Origin: Acidobacteriaceae bacterium
Lineage (GTDB): Bacteria; Acidobacteriota; Terriglobia; Terriglobales; Acidobacteriaceae
Assembly: GCA_027452245.1 (NCBI GenBank)
Contig: DAIDGW010000155.1
Span: 1 to 47,269, forward strand
Direction of reading: 5' to 3'
DNA length: 47,269 nucleotides
Shown one piece after another: positions 25,636 through 34,302 of this stretch. The notes beneath the pieces are model-generated. The model saw nothing but the letters and a program-made list of their open reading frames with translations, did not search any database and had not been told where the DNA came from. The first letter of the stretch is position 1; each line of letters begins with the position of its first letter. The translations under genes and the position numbers were made by a program.

Positions 25636-28107
25636 TTATGCGCCGGTGGAAGCGGCCTCGGCTTGCGGAGCGGGCCGCTCGTAATCGCATTCCTTGTTAG
25701 GACACGCGATCACTGGGCCTGCTTTCAAATTCTTCTCCACCAGATACTCGCTGCCACAGCTGGGGCATTTTTCGGCCACCGGCTTGTTCGCCGAAGTGAA
25801 TTTGCACTTCGGATAATTCGAGCACCCGTAGAACGTGTTGCCCTTGCGCGCGCGCTTTTCGACGAGTTCGCCGTCTTTGCAGTCGGGACACTTCACGCCG
25901 ATGAAGTTCTGCTTCACGTATTTGCAGTCGGGATATCCGCTGCAGGCGGTGAATTCGCCGAAACGTCCGTGGCGAATCATCAGATTGCGTCCGCACTTCG
26001 GGCAAGGCTCGTCGAGCGGAATGTCGGGAACTTTTTTGCCTTGATCGAGACGGCGCGTCGTCTTGCAGTCGGGATATCCGGTGCAGGCCATAAATTGCCC
26101 GAAGCGACCGCGCTTCAGTACCATGACCCGCCCGCAGTTCTCGCAGTATTCTTCCTGGGTGGTTTCCTGCACGTCGGCCGTATCGAGGTCGGGCAGATTA
26201 ATCGGATTTTCTTTGGTGAACGTGCACGAATTCGGATCGTCTTTGTCGTAAGTACTGCAGGCGTAGAACGAACCGTGCTTGCCCCATTTGATCACCAGCG
26301 GCGCCCCACAGCGCTCGCACTTCTCGTCTGTGGGCTTCTCCATCCGCTTGATGTTCTCCATATGCTTTTGGGCATATTTGAGATCTTTCTGGAATTTCTT
26401 ATAGAAGTCGGCGAGGGCGTCGGTCCACTTCTCTTTGCCCTCTTCGATTTCGTCGAGTTCTTCTTCCAGGCGGGCGGTGTATTGCACGTCAAAAATGTCG
26501 CGGAAATTTTCCACCAGCAGGTCGGTGACGACCAGCCCGATTTCGGTGGGCGCAAATTTTCCGCCGAGCTTCTGCACGTACTGGCGTTCCTGAATCGTGG
26601 AGAGAATCGCCGAGTATGTGGATGGCCGCCCGATGCCGCGCTCTTCCAGTTCCTTCACCAGCGAGGCTTCGTTGTAGCGCGGCGGCGGCTCGGTGAAATG
26701 CTGCTCCGGCTTCAGTTCTTTCATCGTGAGCTTTTGCCCGGCTTCGAGCGCCGGGAGTTTGTGCTTGAGTTCCTCGTCCTCATCGTCCTTGGCTTCTTTC
26801 GACTCTTCGTAAACTTTGAGGAAGCCGTCGAACTTCAGCACCGATCCCGTCACGCGGAACCAGAAGGTCTCGTTGCCGGATTTCGCGTCGATATCGACTG
26901 TAGTCTGATCGAAGACCGCAGGCGTAATCTGCGAGGCGACGAATCGCTGCCAGATCAGCTTGTAGACCTTGTACTCATCTTCTTTTAAGTATTGCTTGAT
27001 CTGATCGGGATGCCGCATGACCGACGACGGACGGATCGCTTCGTGCGCGCCCTGCGCTTCCTTCTTCTCTTTAAATGTGTTTGGCTGCCCAGGGAGATAT
27101 TCCCGGCCGTATTCCTTGCCGATGTACTCGCGAACTTCGGTAATGGCTTCGGGGGCGACGCGCGTGGAATCGGTACGCATGTAGGTGATCAGGCCGATCG
27201 ATCCCTCTTCGCCGATATCGATGCCTTCATAGAGACGCTGCGCGATCATCATGGTGCGCTTCACGCTGAAGCGCAGCTTGCGGGAAGAATCCTGTTGCAG
27301 CTTGCTGGTGGTGAAGGGCGCGGCAGCATTCCGGCGGCGCTCCTTCTTATCAACCGCGCGAACCACCCAATCGGCTTTTTCGAGAGAGGCGCGGATCTTT
27401 TCCGCTTCCTCGCCATTCGGAATTTCAATCTTCTCTTCGCCCTTGCCAAGAAAACGGGCGTCGAATGCGGGCGGCTTGTTCGCCGACAGGTGCGCGTCGA
27501 TGGTCCAATATTCTTTCTTCTCGAAGGCCTTGATTTCGCGTTCGCGCTCGACGATGAGGCGCAAGGCGACAGTCTGCACGCGTCCGGCGGAAAGGCCGCG
27601 GCGAACCTTATCCCACAGCAGCGGAGAAACCTGATATCCCACCAAGCGGTCAAGCACACGGCGCGCCTGCTGCGCGTCGACAAGGTTCTTATCAATTTCT
27701 CGGGGATTTTCGAATGCGGCCTGCACAGCGCGCTTGGTGATTTCATTGAAGGTGACACGCTGGATCGAGATTCCCGATGATTTTTTCTTCTTCTTGCCGT
27801 GGCCATTGCCGCCGAGTTCATCGGCCAGATGGGCCGCGATCGCTTCGCCTTCGCGGTCCGGGTCAGGCGCGAGATAGATGGACTCCGCCGACTCCGCCAA
27901 CTTCTTCAGCTTGGCGACAACTTTTTCTTTTCCGGGGATGACGATGTAATCGGTATCGAATTCGTTTTCGATATCGACACCGAGAGTGCTCTTGGGCAGG
28001 TCTTTCACGTGGCCGAAAGAAGCTTCGACCTTGTAGCCCTTCCCCAGATATTTCTCAATCGTTTTCGCCTTGGTAGGCGATTCGACAATGACTAAACCTT
28101 TTGACAA
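25636..28107 (-). CDS. topA: DNA topoisomerase I with five C-terminal zinc ribbons
   Basis: Type IA topoisomerase that relaxes negative supercoils. The TTG at 28107 is preferred over the GTG at 28152 because GAGG lies five bases before it and the product then begins MSKGLVIVESPTKAKTIEKYL, the standard start. It has 823 residues. The TOPRIM acidic residues are in APDPDREGEAIAAHL, and the active tyrosine is Tyr309 in GLITYMRTDSTR. The C-terminus carries five CxxC...C zinc ribbons in a row from about residue 585 to 810 (for example CENCG, CPKCG, CPDC and CPSCG), and the core linker EESKEAKDDEDEELKHK is acidic. Essential gene. Confidence 0.97.
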   Translation of the reverse strand: MSKGLVIVESPTKAKTIEKYLGKGYKVEASFGHVKDLPKSTLGVDIENEFDTDYIVIPGKEKVVAKLKKLAESAESIYLAPDPDREGEAIAAHLADELGGNGHGKKKKKSSGISIQRVTFNEITKRAVQAAFENPREIDKNLVDAQQARRVLDRLVGYQVSPLLWDKVRRGLSAGRVQTVALRLIVEREREIKAFEKKEYWTIDAHLSANKPPAFDARFLGKGEEKIEIPNGEEAEKIRASLEKADWVVRAVDKKERRRNAAAPFTTSKLQQDSSRKLRFSVKRTMMIAQRLYEGIDIGEEGSIGLITYMRTDSTRVAPEAITEVREYIGKEYGREYLPGQPNTFKEKKEAQGAHEAIRPSSVMRHPDQIKQYLKEDEYKVYKLIWQRFVASQITPAVFDQTTVDIDAKSGNETFWFRVTGSVLKFDGFLKVYEESKEAKDDEDEELKHKLPALEAGQKLTMKELKPEQHFTEPPPRYNEASLVKELEERGIGRPSTYSAILSTIQERQYVQKLGGKFAPTEIGLVVTDLLVENFRDIFDVQYTARLEEELDEIEEGKEKWTDALADFYKKFQKDLKYAQKHMENIKRMEKPTDEKCERCGAPLVIKWGKHGSFYACSTYDKDDPNSCTFTKENPINLPDLDTADVQETTQEEYCENCGRVMVLKRGRFGQFMACTGYPDCKTTRRLDQGKKVPDIPLDEPCPKCGRNLMIRHGRFGEFTACSGYPDCKYVKQNFIGVKCPDCKDGELVEKRARKGNTFYGCSNYPKCKFTSANKPVAEKCPSCGSEYLVEKNLKAGPVIACPNKECDYERPAPQAEAASTGA

Positions 28108-28396
28108 TGTGACCTCAAATGTATCCGGAGCATCAGTTTTTGAAGCTAGCACGAATGCCGCGGAGCGAACAAGTTACCCGATAGAACAATGACCGTCGGT
28201 TTCGCCCTTAAGTCCTAAGCGTGGAAAAAGATACGAAGTTCCGCAATTTGACTCGTTCGGCCCCAAAAGCAACCCTCGGTTGACGGTGGACTAATCGCGA
28301 AGATTTCGGAAGTTGCCTTGGTCGCGCAGCGCAAACGACTTGCAATTATTCGATGCCGGAAGAGATCAAAACGATCTTACGGGCGTTCCCGAGTAC
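28108..28396. other. Intergenic region upstream of topA
   Basis: About 290 bases between the cysteine synthase stop and the topA start, both on the minus strand. I see no open frame of note, no tRNA and no clean hairpin with a T-run. It presumably holds the topA promoter, but I cannot point to convincing -35 and -10 elements. Confidence 0.4.
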
Positions 28397-29392
28397 CTAA
28401 CCTTCGGACCAGAAACGCTCGGACAGGTACTTGTCGCCGGAGTCGCAAAGTATTGTAACGATTACCGATTGCTGGCCACGACCTAGAGAACTCTGGCTCG
28501 CAACCTGCAGGCTGCCCACGACCGCCGCGGCAGCGGAGACACCGACCAGCAATCCCGATTGACGGGAAAGGCGACGGGCCATCGCGTAGGCGTCTTCGGT
28601 CGTGATTTCGAGATTTTGATCGGCCAGCGCGGGATCGTAAATCTTCGGAACGATGGCGCTGGCCATGTGCTTGGCGCCCTCGATTCCGTGAAAGGCAGAA
28701 TCGGGCTGCAGGGAAACGCAGCGGATGCGCGGGTTCAACTCTTTCAACCGGCGCGTGGTGCCGACGAAAGTTCCGCTGGTGCCGAGCATGGAGACGAAGT
28801 GAGTGATCTGGCCTTGTGTCTGCTGCCAGATTTCGTTCGCGGTTCCGTAGTAGTGAGCGCGCCAATTGGCATCGTTGGAATATTGGTCCGCGTAAAAATA
28901 CTTCTCGGGATGCGCTGCGCTCAATTCGCGCGCAAGGCGAATCGCACCATCAGAGCCGTCGGCGGGATCGGTGTACAAAATATTTGCGCCGTAGCTCTGC
29001 AGGATTCTCTTCCGTTCTGCCGAAACATTTTCCGGCATGCACAATGTGACGGAAAATCCTTCGGCGGCCCCGAGCATGGCGTAGGCGATGCCGGTGTTGC
29101 CGCTGGTAGCATCGAGGAGGATTTTGCCCTGGCGTAATAGTCCTTGGCGGCGGGCTTGTGCGACAATGTTGGCTGCCGCCCGGTCCTTCACGGATCCGCC
29201 GGGGTTGTACCACTCGGCCTTGCCCAAAAGTGCTACGCCCGGCAGTTCGCGGGTAAGTTCCTGCAGGCGAAGCAACGGTGTGTTGCCGACCCGGTCGATG
29301 AGACTGTGGCCGAGGCTGGAAGCCGCATCCGTCGGCGGTTCTGGCGCGATCGGCATCAAGGATTCTGCGGCGTTGGTGGAGTTCTGAGACAT
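28397..29392 (-). CDS. PLP-dependent cysteine synthase family protein (CysM/CysK-like)
   Basis: Makes cysteine from O-acetylserine or O-phosphoserine and sulfide, by pyridoxal phosphate chemistry. From the ATG at 29392 it has 331 residues. The PLP-binding Lys69 is in WYNPGGSVKDRAA, the substrate loop is DATSGNTGIAYA, the phosphate-binding GTSGTFVGT is present, and LCDSGDKYLSERFW closes the fold. The pattern GGSVKDR with a short C-terminus resembles the CysM/CysK group and not cystathionine beta-synthase. The Shine-Dalgarno site is weak. An extended frame to 29530 looks noncoding. It is divergent from the hypothetical gene at 29563. Confidence 0.92.
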   Translation of the reverse strand: MSQNSTNAAESLMPIAPEPPTDAASSLGHSLIDRVGNTPLLRLQELTRELPGVALLGKAEWYNPGGSVKDRAAANIVAQARRQGLLRQGKILLDATSGNTGIAYAMLGAAEGFSVTLCMPENVSAERKRILQSYGANILYTDPADGSDGAIRLARELSAAHPEKYFYADQYSNDANWRAHYYGTANEIWQQTQGQITHFVSMLGTSGTFVGTTRRLKELNPRIRCVSLQPDSAFHGIEGAKHMASAIVPKIYDPALADQNLEITTEDAYAMARRLSRQSGLLVGVSAAAAVVGSLQVASQSSLGRGQQSVIVTILCDSGDKYLSERFWSEG

Positions 29393-29562
29393 TTTCTTAG
29401 CGAAGCTCCCGTGACCTCCGTAATGTGATACAGGAGCGAAAACGCGGTATGTAGTATTTTGTTTTAGATGATAAAAGCTGCACCACGATGCGGGAGTTGT
29501 AAAGCCACTCCTTTCTGCAGAGGCAGGCATCTAAGCGAACAATGAAAGGTTGAAGTTTCCCA

Positions 29563-30045
29563 ATGCCCAAAACAACGGAAGCGCGCACGTACGAAGAATC
29601 GCTGGGTTGGTTGCGCGACCACGGATTTGATGTCACCGACGCCCCCGGCACGAACGGCCGCGTGTTCCTGCGCAAATATAATGTGTCGGCAGCGATCCAG
29701 AAGACGCCCGACGATCACGTCAAGATCTTCGCCTATCCCGGGTACCTGGTTGGCAGCGAGATATCCAAACTGGTGAATCGGGGATATCAGCAGTTCCTGA
29801 AGACCTCGAAGAATGAACTTCCGGCCACCGCCGAGCACCTGAAAGCCCTCCACACTTTTGCGGAAGAACTGAAGGTGGCACTGGGCCTGCCCAGCCTGTA
29901 CAACGAATCGCTGGGTACGGTGAGCGAAGCCTATCAGTATGACCGCATCGTGGATCGCGACAAGCCGGCAGTGGAACGTCCCAAGCGTCCGTGGGAGACC
30001 GTAGGGCCAGAAGCAGCCAAAGCGGCACGAAAAGGAAGAGCGTAA
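29563..30045 (+). CDS. Hypothetical protein
   Basis: Family not recognised. The 160 residues start MPKTTEARTYEESLGWLRDHG and contain an alpha/beta core with VFLRKYNVSAAIQKTP and VKIFAYPGYLVGSEISKL, then a helical half, a linker with many Lys, Pro and Arg, and a basic tail (AAKAARKGRA). There is no signal peptide or membrane segment, so it is probably cytosolic. Codon use matches the real genes around it. Divergent from the cysteine synthase gene. Confidence 0.7.
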   Translation: MPKTTEARTYEESLGWLRDHGFDVTDAPGTNGRVFLRKYNVSAAIQKTPDDHVKIFAYPGYLVGSEISKLVNRGYQQFLKTSKNELPATAEHLKALHTFAEELKVALGLPSLYNESLGTVSEAYQYDRIVDRDKPAVERPKRPWETVGPEAAKAARKGRA

Positions 30046-30134
30046 GAATCAGCGCGCACTCCGGCCGCTTGATGGCAGCGGCGGAGATTCTTTGCATTCC
30101 AACCTGCTAAACTGGCGCACTCGCGAGGTTCACG

Positions 30135-30413
30135 ATGCGCTCAGTTCGAACTGCGATTCTCGCCGCTGTATTTGCGTTTCTTGTAAGTTTCTGCGGCTTC
30201 GCCCAATCGAAATCTGATCGTTCCCCTTCGAGCCCATCGCGTTCGGCGATTGAGGATGTTCTTCATCAGCAGCCACGGGCGTGGAATTGCGGCGATCTGG
30301 ACGCGTTCATGCCAGGGTATTGGAAATCTCCTGATACTGACATTTCTTTTCCCAGACCGACACAACCACAACCTTGCTGCCCGGAATTCTTAAATCACGA
30401 TTCCGGACTCTAA
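30135..30413 (+). pseudogene. Truncated NTF2-like (SnoaL/DUF4440-type) gene
   Basis: The first part of this frame looks like an exported NTF2-like protein: signal peptide MRSVRTAILAAVFAFLVSFCGFAQ, then IEDVLHQQPRAWNCGDLDAFMPGYWKSPD split across residues 40-68, close to the DUF4440 consensus in which a tryptophan-asparagine-x-x-aspartate helix opens the fold. Intact family members run on for another 80 or more residues. Here the resemblance stops after about residue 72 and the frame ends in PQPCCPEFLNHDSGL. It therefore appears to have lost its 3' part, and the next gene's terminator begins right after. It could instead be a short real protein. Confidence 0.5.
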
Positions 30414-30424
30414 ACTTCGACCCC

Positions 30425-30454
30425 AAAAAAAACGCCCGTCCGGGGACGAGCGTT
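30425..30454 (-). terminator. Intrinsic terminator of the YXWGXW-protein gene
   Basis: On the minus strand AACGCTCGTCC pairs with GGACGGGCGTT around a two-base loop, with one G-T wobble, and is followed by a run of T residues (A residues at 30425-30432 on the plus strand). It lies 23 bases after the stop. Very strong. Confidence 0.9.
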
Positions 30455-30476
30455 CATCTGCTGAATCGGTTCTTGC

Positions 30477-31589
30477 CTACCTTCGCCACATTCCCTGCCG
30501 CTGCTGGAACCGCTGCACCTGATTGAACTGGCGCTGTTGCAGGCGCTGGGTCTGCATCTGGTGCTGCTGTTCCATCTGCTGCGTTCTGAACTGGTCATTC
30601 CCCCAGCGCTGCTGCATTTGTTGGTGTTGCATCTCCTGCCGTTGTTGCAACTGCTGCCGCTGCTGCTGTTGCCGCTGGAAGAACTGGTCCTGCTGTTGCT
30701 GGAAGCGCTGGTTGTAACCCGAGTTGCCACGGTTCGGCGAATTGAAGCGCTGGAACTGCGGCAATTGGTTGGGGTGCACGTAAGGCCGGTAGCCGCCATT
30801 CCGCGCCATCTGTGCTTCCCCGGCGCGAGCCTGGTACTGCGGACGCTGATAGGCCCCGCCCGCCGCTCTGGCCTTTACCACACTGCGGCCCCGGAACTGG
30901 TTTGGCCGCGCCGTGGCTGCCACCGGAGGCCTGCCGTGATTCTGGCTGGCGCGTAGCTCCGGATCAAACCGTGCCGTCCGCATGTGCTGCGTCTGCGCCT
31001 CGACCGGGCCGATATGACGCTCGCGCGCCGCCATTTCCTGCTGGGGCGTAGCCCGTGCCTCAATTCCTCCCGGCCCTCCGTTGTAACTGACGTGGTTCAC
31101 CGTAACATTTCGGTTGATCACCGTCTCGTTGTAGACGTTCCGGACATTGGTCACATTGATATTGGTGACCGAGCGGTTGTAGAAGAAGCGGTCGCCATCC
31201 CAGCGGCCTCCATAGAAACCGTCCCCCGGATAGCCAAATCCGTAATTGATCCCGCCGTAGAACCCGATGTGTGGTCCCCAGTAGCCCTCATGGAACATGT
31301 ACACGCCGTTTTCCCATCCCCACCACGGCGGAGTCCAGAGAAAGCCTGGTTGTGGCGCCATTACCCATGTTCCCGGAACCCAGTAGTAATCGCCGTAATC
31401 GTCGTCCCAGGCCCAATACCCGGGCGTCCACATATAGCCCGGCTCGGGACACGGCGGCTGCGCGTAGACCGGCAGTGCCGGCGGCCCGAACGACACCGAA
31501 ATTCCGATTTGCCCAAATGCCTTGGCCGAAAAACTTGCCAATAAGATGAACAGCCCCAATCCAAGACTGCAGTTGCGAATCCTTCGCAT
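30477..31589 (-). CDS. Exported YXWGXW-repeat protein with Gln-rich C-terminus
   Basis: Exported protein of 370 residues with a signal peptide (MRRIRNCSLGLGLFILLASFSAKAFG). Next is an aromatic segment (about residues 50-130) containing repeats of the type PGYxWxPGYWxW and PGFLWTPPWWGW, the YXWGXW pattern known from many uncharacterised soil-bacterial proteins. A Gly/Tyr/Phe-rich patch and an Asn/Val-rich strand region (VTNINVTNVRNVYNETVIN) follow. From about residue 275 on it is almost pure Gln, Arg and Phe with coiled-coil-like heptads (RQQQQRQQLQQRQEMQ). The ATG has GGAGG 4 bases upstream. Function is unknown; possible cell-surface or biofilm role. Confidence 0.85.
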   Translation of the reverse strand: MRRIRNCSLGLGLFILLASFSAKAFGQIGISVSFGPPALPVYAQPPCPEPGYMWTPGYWAWDDDYGDYYWVPGTWVMAPQPGFLWTPPWWGWENGVYMFHEGYWGPHIGFYGGINYGFGYPGDGFYGGRWDGDRFFYNRSVTNINVTNVRNVYNETVINRNVTVNHVSYNGGPGGIEARATPQQEMAARERHIGPVEAQTQHMRTARFDPELRASQNHGRPPVAATARPNQFRGRSVVKARAAGGAYQRPQYQARAGEAQMARNGGYRPYVHPNQLPQFQRFNSPNRGNSGYNQRFQQQQDQFFQRQQQQRQQLQQRQEMQHQQMQQRWGNDQFRTQQMEQQHQMQTQRLQQRQFNQVQRFQQRQGMWRR

Positions 31590-31882
31590 GACACCTCCGG
31601 CTAGTCGCCGATAATACTATTCAACTCTCGTGGGTACTATTAACTAACGCGCCGCAACTGGAAAAGTTACGGTCGTACATCCTGGTTTTCCCAGGTCCTT
31701 CAAAATTACCGCCCCGCCACCTTGCAGATTGCCTCCGTCCGCCCGTCAGGTTCTAATCCCGCCCGCGAGCCGCTGCTTCCGCTTAAGGCCAAACCTTTCG
31801 CAACCTTCAAATCCCTTCGCAATCAAACGAAATCGAGCGTAAGATTGTGCAAATTCGCTCAGGATTTCAGGAGGGTTTCGCC
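31590..31882. other. Intergenic region between divergent exported-protein genes
   Basis: About 290 bases holding the promoters of two divergent genes. A minor hairpin (CCTGG with CCAGG) lies at 31679-31695. No open frame or RNA gene is supported. Confidence 0.4.
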
Positions 31883-32974
31883 TTGCGGTCTCACCTCGCC
31901 TCCATTCTCATCCTCGCCGTTGCGCTGATCCTTATTATGGCGGCCTTTCTGCCTTGGGCACACCCCGCTGCCGCGGGCGACGATCCCGCACTGGCGGCAT
32001 TTGCCGCCATTCACCCCATCGATGCTCACGTCCACTTGTTTAAAAGCGATGCCGGATTTCAGAACATGCTGGAGAACCTGAATCTGAAAGTCCTGAATAT
32101 CCTTGTGGTCGATGACACTTCGCCCAACCGAGGGGATCTGCAGACGCAAGTCACCGTTGCTCTCGCGCTCATGAGTTCCAGCCACGGACACATCGCCTTC
32201 TGCACCACCTTTGATCCGTACAAATTCAACGACCCGAACTTTTCAAACGATGCTGTGGCGCAGATCAATCGCGATTTCAGCAACGGCGCAATCGCCGTGA
32301 AAATCTGGAAAAACGTGGGTATGGAAATCAAGGATCGCAGTGGCCACTACATCCTGGCGGATAATCCCAAATTCGCGCCGATCTATAAGGACATCGCTGC
32401 CCATGGCAAGACGCTGCTCACACACCAGGCAGAACCCGACGTGGCCTGGGGGCCTCCCGATCCCAACGATCCCTCATGGTCGTACTATCAGGAAAATCCG
32501 CAGTGGTATCTTGGCGGCAAAAAAGGCTTCCCCTCTAAGAAAACGATTCTCGCGGCCCGCGATCATGTCCTGCAGGAAAATCCCAGGCTGCGCGTGGTCG
32601 GTGTCCATCTCGGCAGCATGGAAAAAAGCCTCTCCGACATCTCAGCCCGGCTTGACCGCTATCCGAACTTCGCCATCGACATGGCTGCTCGCATGGAATA
32701 CCTCATGCTCATGCCACGCGACCAGGTGCGCCGCTTCATCCTGAAATACCAGGACCGCATTCTTTACGGCACCGATATCGAATTGATGAAGGATGCCAAT
32801 GCGTCCGACGAACTGAACGAATGGCGATCGACCTACGCGCGCGACTGGAAGTATCTCGCCACCGGCGAAATGGTACCGGTCTTGAAAAAGCAGGCGCAGG
32901 GATTGAAACTGCCGGAACCGGTCCTGCGCAAAATCTTCCACGACAATGCCGTGCATTGGATTCCCGGACTCTAA
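31883..32974 (+). CDS. Exported amidohydrolase-2 family TIM-barrel protein
   Basis: Metal-dependent hydrolase or decarboxylase of the amidohydrolase-2 (ACMSD-like) family; substrate unknown. The TTG at 31883 is preferred because a perfect AGGAGG sits 8 bases before it, and the product then begins with a signal peptide (MRSHLASILILAVALILIMAAF) and is 363 residues long. The GTG at 31847 is the alternative. Metal ligands are His49 and His51 in DAHVHLF, a His in TLLTHQAEPD, the His in VVGVHLGSME, and the Asp of ILYGTDIEL, as the family requires. Export is unusual for the group but common in Acidobacteria. Confidence 0.88.
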   Translation: MRSHLASILILAVALILIMAAFLPWAHPAAAGDDPALAAFAAIHPIDAHVHLFKSDAGFQNMLENLNLKVLNILVVDDTSPNRGDLQTQVTVALALMSSSHGHIAFCTTFDPYKFNDPNFSNDAVAQINRDFSNGAIAVKIWKNVGMEIKDRSGHYILADNPKFAPIYKDIAAHGKTLLTHQAEPDVAWGPPDPNDPSWSYYQENPQWYLGGKKGFPSKKTILAARDHVLQENPRLRVVGVHLGSMEKSLSDISARLDRYPNFAIDMAARMEYLMLMPRDQVRRFILKYQDRILYGTDIELMKDANASDELNEWRSTYARDWKYLATGEMVPVLKKQAQGLKLPEPVLRKIFHDNAVHWIPGL

Positions 32975-33091
32975 GCACGCAGCGTCACCTCTCCGGAATA
33001 TTTCCGGATACCGTGCAAATTAAAAAAGATCATCCTCGGCTCAACTCGCAGAATCAATAAACGCGGTCAACTTCTCTCTCGAGGTGCTCGC

Positions 33092-34216
33092 ATGCAACTC
33101 AAGCCCTTCCTGCTCGATGCCTGGCTCGACCAGTATGAACACACCACCGAGTTCAACCTCGCCGCGAGCACTGGCCCGGTCTGGAGCGTGCCCGAAATTC
33201 TTGCCCTCGCCGACGACGCAACACGCCATCGCTTTCTGAACCATAACCTCGTCTACAGCCGTCCGGCCGGGGCCGACAGTCTGCGCGAAGCCATTGCCGC
33301 CATGCAGCAGGTCCCCGTCGAGTCCGTGCAAGTCATGACCGGTGCGTCCGAAGCCCTGCTTGCCCTGATGTGGCTGGCCGCCGAACCCGGCGCGAACGTC
33401 ATCATCCCGGTGCCTGGATTCACGACCTTTTCGGCGCTCCCGCAATCTCTGGGCATTGAGACCCGCTTCTATCGTGTACGCCGCGAGAACGGATTCCGCA
33501 TCGATCCCGATGAGATCCAACGACTCGCCGATTCCAAAACCAGGCTGATCCTGGTCAACAACCCGCACAATCCCACCGGCGCTACTATGGGTGACGAAGA
33601 GATGGAGGCCCTGCACCACTTCACCGCCGAGCGCGGCATTCAGCTGGTCAGTGATGAGGTTTACCATCCCATCTATCACGGGAAACCGACGAGATCGGCG
33701 GCGCGCCTGCCGTATGCCACCGCAATCGCCGACATGTCCAAGGCATTTTCGATTGCCGGTGTGCGTACCGGATGGATGATCGAGCACAATGCCCAGAAAC
33801 GCCAGCAATTCTGGACGGCGCGCTCCTATTTCTCTATCTGCAACACGACCACTGGAGAAATTCTCGCCGAGATTGCCATTCGAAAGCATGACGCTGTGCT
33901 CGGCAAGGCCCAGCAAGTCGCCAGCCGTAACCTGAAGATTCTCGAGAGCTTCATGGCTGAGCAGCGTGACGTGCTCGGCTGGATTCGGCCGCAAGGCGGC
34001 ATGACCGCCTTCCCTTGGCTCGTTAGCGGAGAAAACGCCCGCCCGTTCTGCCAAGCCGCCGCTGAACGTGGCATTCTCCTGGCGCCCGGCGATTGCTTCG
34101 ACACTCCGTCGCATTTCCGCTTGGGCTTCGCCGCCGCTGGTGACAACTTCTCCAAAGCCCTCGACCGCTTCGGCTCCTTCGTAAAAAGCTGGTCGGCGAA
34201 GATGGTGCCGGCGTAA
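33092..34216 (+). CDS. Pyridoxal-phosphate aminotransferase, class I/II
   Basis: Fold-type I aminotransferase; substrate unknown. The 374 residues carry NNPHNPTGA, the aspartate of SDEVYHPIYHG, and the PLP Schiff-base Lys217 in MSKAFSIAGVRTGWMI. The C-terminal Arg in FRLGFAA binds the substrate carboxylate. The ATG is preceded by GAGGTG. It lies 117 bases after the amidohydrolase on the same strand. It is convergent with the tricorn-like gene, and a nested inverted repeat sits between the stops. Confidence 0.92.
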   Translation: MQLKPFLLDAWLDQYEHTTEFNLAASTGPVWSVPEILALADDATRHRFLNHNLVYSRPAGADSLREAIAAMQQVPVESVQVMTGASEALLALMWLAAEPGANVIIPVPGFTTFSALPQSLGIETRFYRVRRENGFRIDPDEIQRLADSKTRLILVNNPHNPTGATMGDEEMEALHHFTAERGIQLVSDEVYHPIYHGKPTRSAARLPYATAIADMSKAFSIAGVRTGWMIEHNAQKRQQFWTARSYFSICNTTTGEILAEIAIRKHDAVLGKAQQVASRNLKILESFMAEQRDVLGWIRPQGGMTAFPWLVSGENARPFCQAAAERGILLAPGDCFDTPSHFRLGFAAAGDNFSKALDRFGSFVKSWSAKMVPA

Positions 34217-34223
34217 AGCTTGC

Positions 34224-34275
34224 GGCGGGAGTATCTGTAGCTGACCAGAAAGGTCATCCTGTCGATACTTCCGCC
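34224..34275. repeat. Nested inverted repeats between convergent genes
   Basis: Outer arms GGCGGGAGTATC (34224-34235) and GATACTTCCGCC (34264-34275) pair in 11 of 12 positions plus a G-U wobble in RNA. Inside them TGACC (34242-34246) and GGTCA (34252-34256) form a second small hairpin with loop AGAAA. There is no T-run on either strand. It could stop transcription from both sides by structure, or it may be a repeat copy. Confidence 0.6.
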
Positions 34276-34302
34276 AGAGGCGCTCGCCCACCAAAGTTAC
34301 AC

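Noticed and set aside
25534..26988. A 484-codon plus-strand frame across the topA region
   Set aside because: Antisense shadow of the topoisomerase 3' part; no ribosome site and no family match.
30523..30956. Leucine- or cysteine-rich plus-strand frames resembling membrane peptides
   Set aside because: They are antisense readings of the glutamine-rich tail codons (CAG read as CTG or TGC) of the YXWGXW gene.
33041..34294. A 417-codon minus-strand frame
   Set aside because: Antisense to the aminotransferase, which has an intact PLP motif on the plus strand.
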